DNA from: a virus
Direction: 5' to 3' (one strand)
DNA: 55,945 bases
Virus record (IMG/VR): IMGVR_UViG_3300043775_002575
Location: 1 to 55,945 of that record
Within the stretch, counting starts at the first letter, position 1; each line of letters begins with the position of its first letter. The translations under genes were made by a program, and so were the position numbers. Shown piece by piece: positions 21,958-28,300 of the stretch. Below the pieces are notes generated by a model. The model was given only the letters and a program-made list of their open reading frames with translations. It was not told where the DNA came from and made no database searches.

Positions 21958-22380
21958 TTAGAGATAACGAGCAACCGCATTGTATGTGGAAGTATTTACA
22001 ACTTCCTCATCTGTCATCTTTAAGATGCGAATTGCGTTTGTGATTTCCTCTTTCATTTCCTTATAGGTATGAGTGTGAATAACCTCAAAATCCTTTTCAG
22101 GTTCAGCAGGGAAAGTTCCCTCTTTTGTGATGATGTCAAAATCAACATTGAGAGTGTTGTTCCAAGAACGATAGTTAGTGCGTAGGTTTTCAGCCTTTGA
22201 GAAGTTGGCAATAGCCCACTCACCAATTTGCTTTTTCCAAGCCTCATAAGCAACTGTGTGCTTGCGTTCGTTTTCTCCTTGTGTTGCGTAGTCCATCTCT
22301 AGTTTTGCTAGTGATGCCTCTAGTCCTGCGATTACTCGCTGAGTAGGGATTTTTACTGAGATTGCTTTTCCTCTAGCCAT
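21958..22380 (-). CDS. Hypothetical phage protein
   Basis: 140 residues. Long helix (RVIAGLEASLAKLEMDYATQ), a tetrahelical middle part with WKKQIGEWAIANF, then a beta region and ILKMTDEEVVNTSTYNAVARYL. The C-terminal NTSTYNAVA-x-YL motif looks conserved. No promoter just upstream, so it is probably read with the 22473 gene. Function unknown. Confidence 0.62.
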   Translation of the reverse strand: MARGKAISVKIPTQRVIAGLEASLAKLEMDYATQGENERKHTVAYEAWKKQIGEWAIANFSKAENLRTNYRSWNNTLNVDFDIITKEGTFPAEPEKDFEVIHTHTYKEMKEEITNAIRILKMTDEEVVNTSTYNAVARYL

Positions 22381-22423
22381 TTGTTTTCTCTTTTCTTTTG
22401 TGGGGTATTAGTTGGGGGTGTGT

Positions 22424-22444
22424 GAGCCTTTTTGTATCTTGCTC
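22424..22444 (-). terminator. Degenerate CCTGAGCAAG hairpin
   Basis: Reverse strand CCTGAGCAAGATAC...GGCTCAC; short stem GAGC/GCTC, no T-run. Fourth minus-strand copy of the hairpin type. Confidence 0.35.
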
Positions 22445-22472
22445 AGGATAGTTTTTAGCGTTATTGCTAAAC

Positions 22473-22637
22473 TTACTTTGCCGTCCAAGTTGTATAACGG
22501 GTTGCGCCATTTACATCTAACTTTACACGAACATTTCCATTAGCCTGTGGTGTAATTTCTGTAATTACTCCGCTGACCTTTGACTTCTGTGTTGTGAAAG
22601 TGTCGCCGACCTTGTATGTTGCTGTTGCTACTGCCAT
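22473..22637 (-). CDS. Small beta-barrel-like protein (paralogue A)
   Basis: 54 residues: TYKVGDTFTTQKSKVSGVI, then VRVKLDVNG. The pattern G-D-x-F-T-T-x-K-x-x-V-x-G-x-I looks like a KOW/SH3-type barrel. The neighbouring gene 22743-22913 has the same pattern and length, so they are probably paralogues. Confidence 0.6.
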   Translation of the reverse strand: MAVATATYKVGDTFTTQKSKVSGVITEITPQANGNVRVKLDVNGATRYTTWTAK

Positions 22638-22681
22638 TTTTTTCTCTTTTCTGTTTAGGGGTTGTTATTTGGTTATACCTA

Positions 22682-22711
22682 AGTATAACATTTTGCGGAT
22701 AAAAATGTCAA
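22682..22711 (-). promoter_or_regulatory. Sigma70-type promoter
   Basis: Reverse strand TTGACA, 18 bases, TATACT, for the gene at 22473-22637. A TCACATTGTGA palindrome lies just upstream (22730-22740). Confidence 0.72.
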
Positions 22712-22742
22712 ATCTAAACCTGACATTTCTCACATTGTGAGA

Positions 22743-22913
22743 TTACTTAGAGGTCTTGACCATAGCAAGGCGTTGTGCGCCATTTGCCAAAATCAGACTA
22801 ACTCTGGTAACCTTATTAGACATTGGTGTAAAACCTGCGATACGACCTGTAACGCCTGTCTTGCTGGTTGTGAATAAATCACCAATTTGGTAAGTGTATC
22901 CGTGAAGTGTCAT
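22743..22913 (-). CDS. Small beta-barrel-like protein (paralogue B)
   Basis: 56 residues starting MTLHGYTYQIGDLFTTSK; the longer in-frame start lies upstream of the likely promoter and has no ribosome site. Y-x-I-G-D-L-F-T-T-S-K-T-G-V-x-G-R-I repeats the pattern of paralogue A. Function unknown. Confidence 0.6.
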   Translation of the reverse strand: MTLHGYTYQIGDLFTTSKTGVTGRIAGFTPMSNKVTRVSLILANGAQRLAMVKTSK

Positions 22914-23152
22914 TTGGGTCTTGCCTTTCGTTGTGGGGGTTAATTGCTTATAGTATAATTTTAGCAAAAAAATGTCAGAAATACAAATCCTGGGGGGGGT
23001 TCTGGGGTGTGTTCTTAAACACATCTTAAAGGCGTGTCGCAACTTGACAAATCAAGTTTTGCGGACGTGGATCCCATGCAATTTTTATTGGTAAAAAAAT
23101 AAAAGTACTATGCACCAAATTAAAAATATTATTTGCAGGGAATTCATTTATC

Positions 23153-23887
23153 TCATTTCTTACTCGCAGAAAAAATTATGTCACTCTTAGAGTATACACA
23201 AAGTGAGCAAGAAACGCAAGCGCTACCTTGTTGAGATATAAGTTTAATTTGTTTATTATTCTCAGGACACTTAGCAGCGGGGCGACCAATCATTTCTTTT
23301 ACATCGGCCTGGCCAATTGCAAAATTCTTAGCAAGATATGCCATTCTAACACCGCTATTAATTTTTAGATCAACGGCAGTTTTTACATTCTCGCTATCTG
23401 CAGAAAAATACAATGATAAATTAGATACATCCTTAAGAATAAGTGCAGCAGCCTTTACTCTAGTGTATACCCAGAATTGAATGTCGGGGTGCTTATCAAT
23501 AACTACTTTCCAGGCATAGGTATAGGTATCGTTAAAGAAATCGCCGTCCCAGTGAATACGGAATAACTTAGGAGCGTCTTTCTTTTCACAATCAGATACA
23601 AAATCAACAATCATCTCATCAAGCAGGCGCACCATAGTTTCTCCGTCTGCGTCTTTCAGCAGGGACCAATTGTGCAATAGGTTAACCTTTACGGTTGGGA
23701 AGACTTTTTCAAGTTTTCCTGCGTAGCAAACGCTTTCACAAACACTAGTGGCACCAGGGCACGAGAAAGCCTTTCCAGCAGGTAGGCCAAAGGTATTTGC
23801 GATACTTGCTTGTTTTCCATTAGGGGTGACGGCATTAGCGACCTTTCTATCTTTAGATCTTTTTAGTTTAAGTGTATTAGTAGTCAA
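23153..23887 (-). CDS. Gp88-like conserved phage protein
   Basis: 244 residues from TTG 23887. NTFGLPAGKAFSCPGATSVCESVCYAGKLEKVFP near the N-terminus and FRIHWDGDFFNDTYTYAWK, WVYTRVKAA in the middle, then a C-terminal Cys cluster (CPE...CVSCSLC) are features of the Gp88-type family found in many actinobacteriophages. The six or more cysteines suggest metal or Fe-S binding. Function is unknown. It overlaps its upstream neighbour by 11 bases. Confidence 0.78.
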   Translation of the reverse strand: MTTNTLKLKRSKDRKVANAVTPNGKQASIANTFGLPAGKAFSCPGATSVCESVCYAGKLEKVFPTVKVNLLHNWSLLKDADGETMVRLLDEMIVDFVSDCEKKDAPKLFRIHWDGDFFNDTYTYAWKVVIDKHPDIQFWVYTRVKAAALILKDVSNLSLYFSADSENVKTAVDLKINSGVRMAYLAKNFAIGQADVKEMIGRPAAKCPENNKQIKLISQQGSACVSCSLCVYSKSDIIFSASKK

Positions 23888-24053
23888 GGCCTAGACTCAT
23901 TTCTAGAGCAATGTCTTCGTTATAGTGAGCGGACATTTCTTCTAGTAAGCAATGAGTGCACTTTTCTTCATATTCATCAACCGCATTTTCACGGCAAGAA
24001 GGGCAGGTGGTTGCGTAGTATTCATCATAGAATTCATCAGCGATATTTCCCAT
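23877..24053 (-). CDS. Zinc-ribbon microprotein
   Basis: 58 residues starting MGNIADEFYDEYY, with C-P-S-C and C-T-H-C. A promoter (24085-24107) lies between this ATG and the upstream in-frame start, so the short form is chosen; AAGGAG precedes it. It overlaps the Gp88-like gene. Confidence 0.64.
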   Translation of the reverse strand: MGNIADEFYDEYYATTCPSCRENAVDEYEEKCTHCLLEEMSAHYNEDIALEMSLGLDY

Positions 24054-24058
24054 AGGGG

Positions 24059-24205
24059 CTATTCTCCTTTTTGTTGTTTTTTTAATTGTAGCAGTTCGGA
24101 CTGACATTTTTTACGGTTGTATTTCTTTTTATTAGGCACCGCAGAGGCAGCATTAGAACGGCGAAGTTCCATAAGTCTGCGTAATTCCTCTGAGTTTTTT
24201 TTCAT
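24059..24205 (-). CDS. Basic helical microprotein
   Basis: 48 residues starting MKKNSEELRRLMELRRS, Lys/Arg-rich and helical. A longer in-frame frame exists but starts upstream of the promoter at 24211-24240. It may bind nucleic acid. Confidence 0.55.
   Translation of the reverse strand: MKKNSEELRRLMELRRSNAASAVPNKKKYNRKKCQSELLQLKKQQKGE
24085..24107 (-). promoter_or_regulatory. TGTC-box promoter inside a gene
   Basis: Reverse strand ATGTCA, 11 bases, TACAAT. It lies within the 24059-24205 gene and would drive 23877-24053 and the Gp88-like gene. Confidence 0.65.
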
Positions 24206-24210
24206 ACTTA

Positions 24211-24240
24211 ATCTTAGCATACAGGGGCAAAAAATGTCAA
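24211..24240 (-). promoter_or_regulatory. Sigma70-type promoter
   Basis: Reverse strand TTGACA, 18 bases, TAAGAT, 10 bases from a CRP-type palindrome (24250-24265) that would overlap an activator position. Confidence 0.7.
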
Positions 24241-24249
24241 ATCTTAAAA

Positions 24250-24265
24250 TGTGATAAATCTCACA
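24250..24265. promoter_or_regulatory. CRP-type operator TGTGA-N6-TCACA
   Basis: TGTGATAAATCTCACA, a perfect CRP/FNR-family inverted repeat directly upstream of the 24211-24240 promoter. Next to it is GGACGTGGACCACGTGC (24271-24287), two overlapping CACGT palindromes. Confidence 0.62.
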
Positions 24266-24323
24266 GGGCGGGACGTGGACCACGTGCATTTTTGTGCGGG
24301 GAAGCACACAAAAATACTTTTAA

Positions 24324-24566
24324 CTATTCTTCTTGTTCAATAAAAACATACAACGGAATTAAATCAGTATAACTATACTGTGTAAATTCTGTTTCACCAA
24401 ATTCATTTTCGGTTTGTATGTCGTAGTTATCTCCTGTTGAATCACATTCAATAAAATTAACTTCAACGATGTCATCACCAATTTTAATTAAATCACCAAG
24501 CATTAATTGGTCGGGTGTTAAGTTATCTGCGTGGATCAATTCCATAGTTTCCATTGTATCAGACAT
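24324..24566 (-). CDS. Small beta-rich acidic protein
   Basis: 80 residues. LTPDQLMLGDLIKIGDDIVEVNFIEC resembles a small barrel (LGDLIKIGDD-x-V), followed by acidic strands. It starts 1 base after the upstream stop. Function unknown. Confidence 0.58.
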   Translation of the reverse strand: MSDTMETMELIHADNLTPDQLMLGDLIKIGDDIVEVNFIECDSTGDNYDIQTENEFGETEFTQYSYTDLIPLYVFIEQEE

Positions 24567-24567
24567 T

Positions 24568-24852
24568 CTATTCCTCCCAATCAGGTAGCCAAAATTCCAA
24601 GTGGTGTTGGCTTATGATAGCCCTCGCAGGTGCGTGAGTCATTCCCTTATAGAGAATCTGAAAGTCGCCAACCATAGGCATATCAATCATTCGGTCATAG
24701 TCCTCATCATAGTATGCGTCAATAGCCTCGATACAAGGTTTTACCATTTCTGCGGGGACGGGTGGATAGTGATTACCTTTAAGGTGATAAAGTAATTGTG
24801 TTTCTAAGTCTAAGACTTCATCTTTAATTCCAAGTGCGGTTATGCTTCCCAT
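24568..24852 (-). CDS. Hypothetical protein
   Basis: 94 residues, helix-rich, with NHYPPVPAEMVKPCIEAIDAYYDE in the middle. Overlaps the upstream gene by one base. Function unknown. Confidence 0.58.
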   Translation of the reverse strand: MGSITALGIKDEVLDLETQLLYHLKGNHYPPVPAEMVKPCIEAIDAYYDEDYDRMIDMPMVGDFQILYKGMTHAPARAIISQHHLEFWLPDWEE

Positions 24853-24995
24853 TATATTTTCTCCTCTATGTCTGCGACATAAACATCGCTTCGTCTAATC
24901 ATTCCATATTTTAAGTTACTATCGAACATATCAACGGCATCTTCTTCATTGTCTGCCTCGACATTTATAAAACAAGTAAATTCATATAGTGCCAT
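24852..24995 (-). CDS. Small alpha/beta protein
   Basis: 47 residues: LYEFTCFINVEADNEEDAVDMF then a closing strand. V-x-A-D-N-E-E-D-A is the shared motif of this block's small proteins. It overlaps neighbours by single bases (TAATG type). Confidence 0.58.
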   Translation of the reverse strand: MALYEFTCFINVEADNEEDAVDMFDSNLKYGMIRRSDVYVADIEEKI

Positions 24996-25213
24996 TACGC
25001 TCTTACCTGAACCCTTCCATCTCGGTAGAATACTTTAGTGTAACACTTTCCTGTCGGTGTGTAAATATTCACTGTTGAGTATTCGTTAGCCATTCCCCAG
25101 TCGGTAAATCGGAAAAAACTTTCCCAAGCACCAAATTCGTTTTCATAGCGTTGTTCCCAGTGAGGTTTTGCCTCTGAGTCATACTGACAAGTTACTAGGT
25201 ATTCATATTCCAT
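24995..25213 (-). CDS. Small aromatic protein
   Basis: 72 residues, Tyr/Trp/Phe-rich (EYEYLVTCQYDSE, WEQRYENEFGAWESFFRF). Beta-rich, function unknown. One-base overlaps on both sides. Confidence 0.57.
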   Translation of the reverse strand: MEYEYLVTCQYDSEAKPHWEQRYENEFGAWESFFRFTDWGMANEYSTVNIYTPTGKCYTKVFYRDGRVQVRA

Positions 25214-25356
25214 TATTCTGCCTCTTTCGTTGTAAATAGTGCGCCTTCATTAAGTAAGCCGACTTCCAAATTAAATAACTCATCTGAGTTTGCTTGCGAC
25301 AAGTCTATCCAACCTGCGCCTTCATTGTCAATTCTAAATATTTCTATGTATCCCAT
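25213..25356 (-). CDS. Small hypothetical protein
   Basis: 47 residues, MGYIEIFRIDNEGAGWIDL, acidic. Overlaps neighbours by one base on each side. Function unknown. Confidence 0.56.
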   Translation of the reverse strand: MGYIEIFRIDNEGAGWIDLSQANSDELFNLEVGLLNEGALFTTKEAE

Positions 25357-25520
25357 TAGTTTTCACACTCACAATCTTTTGAGTAATCAAATTCGCAAAA
25401 ATAGCAACCCATTAACTCGCTATGGGTTTTACACTGATAACGGAATTGGACTTCATCACAACACAAGAAAGATAAATCCCAAATCCAATAGAATTCGTTT
25501 TGGTCAATAACACTAGCCAT
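25356..25520 (-). CDS. Cys-rich microprotein
   Basis: 54 residues with C20, C21, C30-x2-H33, C39-x2-C42, C50-x-C52. The Cys/His pattern suggests one or two zinc sites. Overlaps its downstream neighbour by one base. Function unknown. Confidence 0.6.
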   Translation of the reverse strand: MASVIDQNEFYWIWDLSFLCCDEVQFRYQCKTHSELMGCYFCEFDYSKDCECEN

Positions 25521-25522
25521 AA

Positions 25523-25729
25523 TTACTCACCAACCTTTACTGCGATAGTCGCAAATTTATTTCGCAAGCCTTTAGCATTGACCTCAATTAGATAGGCTTC
25601 GGTATTTTCTCCATACCAAATTCCTTCTCGCTTTTGAGCCGATACAATTTCGCCCTCAAAGTGGCGGTTGCGTGAGCGATAGTTTTTCCCTACAAGTAGG
25701 CTTTCTATTGTGTATAGTTTGGTAGCCAT
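25523..25729 (-). CDS. Small beta-rich protein
   Basis: 68 residues. YTIESLLVGKNYRSRNRHFEGEIV reads like a small barrel with basic face. First gene of the operon behind the TGTC-box promoter 25762-25784. Function unknown. Confidence 0.6.
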   Translation of the reverse strand: MATKLYTIESLLVGKNYRSRNRHFEGEIVSAQKREGIWYGENTEAYLIEVNAKGLRNKFATIAVKVGE

Positions 25730-25761
25730 TGGCAGACCTCTTTCTTTTTGTTGATAATTCT

Positions 25762-25784
25762 ATCCTAGCATAGCCCACTGACAT
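25762..25784 (-). promoter_or_regulatory. TGTC-box promoter
   Basis: Reverse strand ATGTCA, 11 bases (GTGGGCTATGC), TAGGAT; preceded by GCGAGCCTAACTAAAA, a form of the GAGCCTWA leader repeat. Confidence 0.68.
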
Positions 25785-25913
25785 TTTTAGTTAGGCTCGC
25801 CGTATCGGATAGACTTTCTTTATTTATTTTTTCTTACTATGTAAGTCTATATGATTAAACTAAAAATATCAACTTACTAGCCAGTAAATCCAAATAGTGA
25901 GACGCTCAAGCCG

Positions 25914-25929
25914 TGTGATTAATCTCACA
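25914..25929. promoter_or_regulatory. CRP-type operator TGTGA-N6-TCACA
   Basis: TGTGATTAATCTCACA, identical to the site at 27094-27109. GGCGTGTCG (25938-25946) is adjacent. Confidence 0.6.
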
Positions 25930-25966
25930 AAATTTCGGGCGTGTCGTAAACAACTTCTTAAACACC

Positions 25967-25987
25967 TGTGGATAAGCCTGTGGATAA
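25967..25987 (-). other. Tandem DnaA boxes
   Basis: Two reverse-strand TTATCCACA copies (25979-25987 and 25967-25975), 12 bases apart. A GCCACGTCC element (25994-26002) and a CCTGAGCAAG hairpin (26010-26030) follow in the upstream direction. Confidence 0.52.
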
Positions 25988-26009
25988 CTTTTTGCCACGT
26001 CCAAAATTT

Positions 26010-26030
26010 GAGCAGTTTTCAATCTTGCTC
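26010..26030 (-). terminator. CCTGAGCAAG hairpin
   Basis: Reverse strand GAGCAAGATTGAAAACTGCTC then AAATTTTG; weak T-run. It lies just after the gene ending at 26042. Confidence 0.5.
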
Positions 26031-26041
26031 AGGATCACAAT

Positions 26042-26167
26042 TTACTTTCGCAAATCGTTTTTGATTTCTTGCCAATCTTCTTTTAGCATTGGCAACATCA
26101 TTTTAAATAAAATAAAAACGCTACCCGCTAAAAATAGTTGAACCATTGTTGTTAGTAGTCTGCTCAT
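26042..26167 (-). CDS. Small membrane protein
   Basis: 41 residues: one membrane helix (LTTMVQLFLAGSVFILFKMM) and a charged tail (KEDWQEIKNDLRK). Its start overlaps the preceding stop (ATGA). Function unknown. Confidence 0.56.
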   Translation of the reverse strand: MSRLLTTMVQLFLAGSVFILFKMMLPMLKEDWQEIKNDLRK

Positions 26168-26334
26168 TTTTCACAAGCCTTTCTAAAAGTTTCAAAATCA
26201 AATCGTGGATTATCTGCTTCGAACATTGAGCCAAAATCATTTACCAAATCGTGAAAAGTAAATTCATCTCCGATTAACTCTTTGAAAGATGAAAGAATTT
26301 CAGCAGTTGCGACATAGTCTTTACGAGTCATCAT
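26164..26334 (-). CDS. MTRKDY-type small phage protein
   Basis: 56 residues. M-T-R-K-D-Y-V-A-T-A-E-I-L at the start and NPRFDFETFRKACEK at the end match a small helical family that recurs in many phages (MxRKDY...NFDxxxFxxAC). Function unknown. Either of two adjacent ATGs could start it. Confidence 0.68.
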   Translation of the reverse strand: MMTRKDYVATAEILSSFKELIGDEFTFHDLVNDFGSMFEADNPRFDFETFRKACEK

Positions 26335-26541
26335 TTATTCGGCCACCTTTAGAATTGCGTAAGTGCCACGAGCATTAATTTCATCAAGTATTGGACCAAG
26401 CGCAGGCGCTACCAAATCCTTTAGCATTCCTTCAAGCATTGCGATTAAATCTGAGTGAGGAATAGCGAGTGCTTGTTGTGCTATTGGGTGAGTTTCATCG
26501 AACTCGGTTACGAACTTTAGTGTGTGTTCTACTTTAGTCAT
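26335..26541 (-). CDS. Small helical protein
   Basis: 68 residues with long helices (HPIAQQALAIPHSDLIAMLEG), followed by a Pro-Ala-Leu turn. Ends immediately before the start of the next gene. Function unknown. Confidence 0.58.
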   Translation of the reverse strand: MTKVEHTLKFVTEFDETHPIAQQALAIPHSDLIAMLEGMLKDLVAPALGPILDEINARGTYAILKVAE

Positions 26542-26561
26542 TTATTTTATTTCCTATTCTT

Positions 26562-26705
26562 TTAGTTGTTAAATTGGTTTAGGTCTTGCTCAATACCAAA
26601 ATCGCATTCGCAAGTTTCTACATCATAGTCAAAATCATTTCCAAAAAAGATTAGACCTGTTGAATTACATTCCTCGCAGGGAATTGTTAAGACGGAGTTT
26701 ATCAT
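26562..26705 (-). CDS. DnaJ-type zinc-finger-like microprotein
   Basis: 47 residues: C10-x2-C13-x-S-T-G, then C32-x-C34. The C-x2-C-x-x-x-G start resembles one knuckle of DnaJ zinc fingers. It overlaps the next gene by one base. Confidence 0.58.
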   Translation of the reverse strand: MINSVLTIPCEECNSTGLIFFGNDFDYDVETCECDFGIEQDLNQFNN

Positions 26706-26890
26706 TAGAGAACCGCCTTTCCTCTAAGTGTTCCTGATACGCCTAAAGCGTCGCAAGATACTTTAACCGCAACACCAACGGGAAGTTGTGTTGGATAAGT
26801 TGAGATGAATTGAGCAACCGCACCACGAGAAGGGAGAGCGATTTTTTTAGTAGAACCATTGAAGGTTTCTAGTGTTATAGTGTAAGTCAT
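26705..26890 (-). CDS. 61-residue protein, inverted paralogue A
   Basis: TITLETFNGSTKKIALPSRGAVAQFIS..., then PVGVAVKVSCDALGVSGTLRG. The same length and order of motifs (G-x-T-K, V-x-x-F-I-x-x-Y, G-x-A-V, G-x-x-x-G) are found at 28971-29156 on the other strand. Beta-rich; function unknown. Driven by the 26924-26946 promoter. Confidence 0.62.
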   Translation of the reverse strand: MTYTITLETFNGSTKKIALPSRGAVAQFISTYPTQLPVGVAVKVSCDALGVSGTLRGKAVL

Positions 26891-26923
26891 TTATAGACTT
26901 CCTTTCTTTAAGTTGATAAGACT

Positions 26924-26946
26924 ATCTTATCATTAGCCACCGACAA
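26924..26946 (-). promoter_or_regulatory. TGTC-box promoter
   Basis: Reverse strand TTGTCG, 11 bases (GTGGCTAATGA), TAAGAT; preceded by GTGAGCCTAAGCAAATAA. Confidence 0.68.
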
Positions 26947-26973
26947 ATTGGGCACTTATTTGCTTAGGCTCAC

Positions 26974-26989
26974 TGTGATACTGGTCACA
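26974..26989. promoter_or_regulatory. CRP-type operator
   Basis: TGTGATACTGGTCACA, a perfect TGTGA-N6-TCACA, placed between two GAGCCTWAGCAAATAA repeats. Confidence 0.6.
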
Positions 26990-27043
26990 TTTATTTGCTA
27001 AGGCTCATTGCTTATTTATCTTTATTTAATTGTTATAGTAGCA

Positions 27044-27072
27044 ATACTAGCAGATAAAAGTCAAAAAGTCAA
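27044..27072 (-). promoter_or_regulatory. Sigma70-type promoter, twin of the 28.4 kb promoter
   Basis: Reverse strand TTGACT (27067-27072), 17-base spacer, TAGTAT (27044-27049). ACTTGACTTTTTGA and the following ATTAAATAA match the plus-strand promoter at 28428. It gives a leader of about 140 bases before 26890. Confidence 0.68.
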
Positions 27073-27093
27073 GTCCAAACACGGCGTGTCGTA

Positions 27094-27109
27094 TGTGATT
27101 AATCTCACA
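27094..27109. promoter_or_regulatory. CRP-type operator
   Basis: TGTGATTAATCTCACA, just upstream of the 27044-27072 promoter, with GGCGTGTCG at 27083-27091, a DnaA box at 27126-27134 and GGCACGTCC at 27141-27149. Confidence 0.6.
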
Positions 27110-27189
27110 TTATTTATACACAGCCTGTGGATAACTTTTTGGCACGTCCAAAAATTGTAGAGTTTTATTTCTACAACTTTTGTTTTTAT

Positions 27190-27291
27190 TTATTTTATTT
27201 TATCTAAAATCTTTTCTAACTCTTTTAGTTGTTCTAAGTTTAGATGATCCAAATTAATTGCGTTAGAAAATCCAAATAAATCTTTTTCCAT
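27190..27291 (-). CDS. Helical microprotein
   Basis: 33 residues, MEKDLFGFSNAINLDHLNL, then a Leu/Lys/Glu helix. TAA overlaps a T-rich hairpin region. Short and of unknown function, supported by tight spacing to its neighbour. Confidence 0.45.
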   Translation of the reverse strand: MEKDLFGFSNAINLDHLNLEQLKELEKILDKIK

Positions 27292-27292
27292 T

Positions 27293-27382
27293 TTAGTTTT
27301 CCTCAATTTCATCTAGTAGTTCCCAAAGGATTGGCTCTAACGCTTTTGCGCTTTCATCTAACTTTTCTTGTAGTGTTTTCAT
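27293..27382 (-). CDS. Helical microprotein
   Basis: 29 residues, acidic helix (KTLQEKLDESAKALEPILWE). Its start overlaps the preceding stop (ATGA), and it ends one base before the next start. Confidence 0.45.
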   Translation of the reverse strand: MKTLQEKLDESAKALEPILWELLDEIEEN

Positions 27383-27528
27383 TGAGTTACCTCCTCAACC
27401 ATAAACGGGTCAAACTTAGCAATTTCATTTTCGCTAAGTGGGTAGAGTGTTTTATTTAGAGCGAATACCGCTCTCATTTCATCTTCTGCCTCTACGACAT
27501 AAGAAATTAGCACATTGTATTTAGTCAT
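27379..27528 (-). CDS. Small alpha/beta protein
   Basis: 49 residues: KYNVLISYVVEAEDEMRAVFAL, the strand plus V-x-A-E-D-x-x-x-A helix motif of this block. Function unknown. Confidence 0.55.
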   Translation of the reverse strand: MTKYNVLISYVVEAEDEMRAVFALNKTLYPLSENEIAKFDPFMVEEVTQ

Positions 27529-27659
27529 TAATTTACTCCTTCTAAGAATAGTTCATACATTGGTGAACAGGTTAAACAGATTGGATACTCAAAACGAAAA
27601 TCAAAGAAATCATCTTCCATATTTATTTGGCAATTCTCGCAATAGGTTAAATCACTCAT
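27528..27659 (-). CDS. Zinc-ribbon microprotein
   Basis: 43 residues with C7-x2-C10 and C28-x2-C31. Two complete knuckles. One-base overlaps on both sides. Confidence 0.58.
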   Translation of the reverse strand: MSDLTYCENCQINMEDDFFDFRFEYPICLTCSPMYELFLEGVN

Positions 27660-27823
27660 TATTTGACTCCCTTGTATAGAAAGTCCCAAGCCTTACGGCA
27701 CATTAAAATTGACTCACAGTTATCGCAACAGATAGAGCCGTGAGGGTTAAGGTTTATGTCGTAGACATCAACAAATGTATGTGTCTTTCCACATACGGAA
27801 TCAAGGCGTAGCATAGTGCTCAT
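27659..27823 (-). CDS. Cys-rich microprotein
   Basis: 54 residues with C11, H15, C32-C33-x2-C36 and C42, a possible zinc site. Overlaps neighbours by one and four bases. Confidence 0.57.
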   Translation of the reverse strand: MSTMLRLDSVCGKTHTFVDVYDINLNPHGSICCDNCESILMCRKAWDFLYKGVK

Positions 27824-27987
27824 TTATTTTCTCCTTCGAATAGTTCTTTACACTTATTAGGATTTTCCCAATAAGGTTGCCCTTCGTGATAAAGGGCGGG
27901 GGCTAATACAACCTGACCGCAAGGGCATAGGTTCATTAAGCCTTTAGGGTAATCGCTTACAGTAGCGAATTTAGTCCAAATACTCAT
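27820..27987 (-). CDS. Cys-containing microprotein
   Basis: 55 residues with C21-x-C23-G (CPCG) and C46. The pattern resembles a half zinc ribbon. ATGA overlaps on both sides. Confidence 0.57.
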   Translation of the reverse strand: MSIWTKFATVSDYPKGLMNLCPCGQVVLAPALYHEGQPYWENPNKCKELFEGENK

Positions 27988-28157
27988 TTAGTATTCTCCT
28001 TATCTATACAGTTGATACAGTAGCAAGCCTTGCTAGAGATTAAAAATCTTAGCAATTCTTTTCTAGTGTAAGCGTCTAAACCATAAGAGGATTTTACTCC
28101 GCCGTTATGGTATTCGTGAACTATTGTAGAAAATAGTGTTTCATTTAGTGTAGTCAT
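27984..28157 (-). CDS. Small Cys-tail protein
   Basis: 57 residues, helical, ending in ACYCINC (C45, C47, C50). First gene after the TGTC-box promoter 28214-28236, so it heads the 27.2-28.2 kb operon. Confidence 0.57.
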   Translation of the reverse strand: MTTLNETLFSTIVHEYHNGGVKSSYGLDAYTRKELLRFLISSKACYCINCIDKENTK

Positions 28158-28213
28158 TTTTGACCACCTTTCTTAGTGGATTTCTTTACCACTTAACTTT
28201 CTTTATACTATTA

Positions 28214-28236
28214 AGTATAGCAGGGGGGTCAGACAT
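28214..28236 (-). promoter_or_regulatory. TGTC-box promoter
   Basis: Reverse strand ATGTCT, 11 bases (GACCCCCCTGC), TATACT. It is the minus-strand member of the divergent control region 28158-28614. Confidence 0.66.
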
Positions 28237-28268
28237 TTTGAGGGGTATAAATGGGGTAAATCGGACAT

Positions 28269-28300
28269 TGTGAGGTAGGTCACATATGATGTAGGTCACA
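28269..28300. promoter_or_regulatory. Tandem CRP-type operators
   Basis: TGTGAGGTAGGTCACA (28269-28284) is followed without a gap by TATGATGTAGGTCACA (28285-28300), a one-arm-degenerate copy. A third site, TGTGGTGTAAATCACA, is at 28381-28396, and GGACGTGCC at 28370-28378. Confidence 0.55.
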
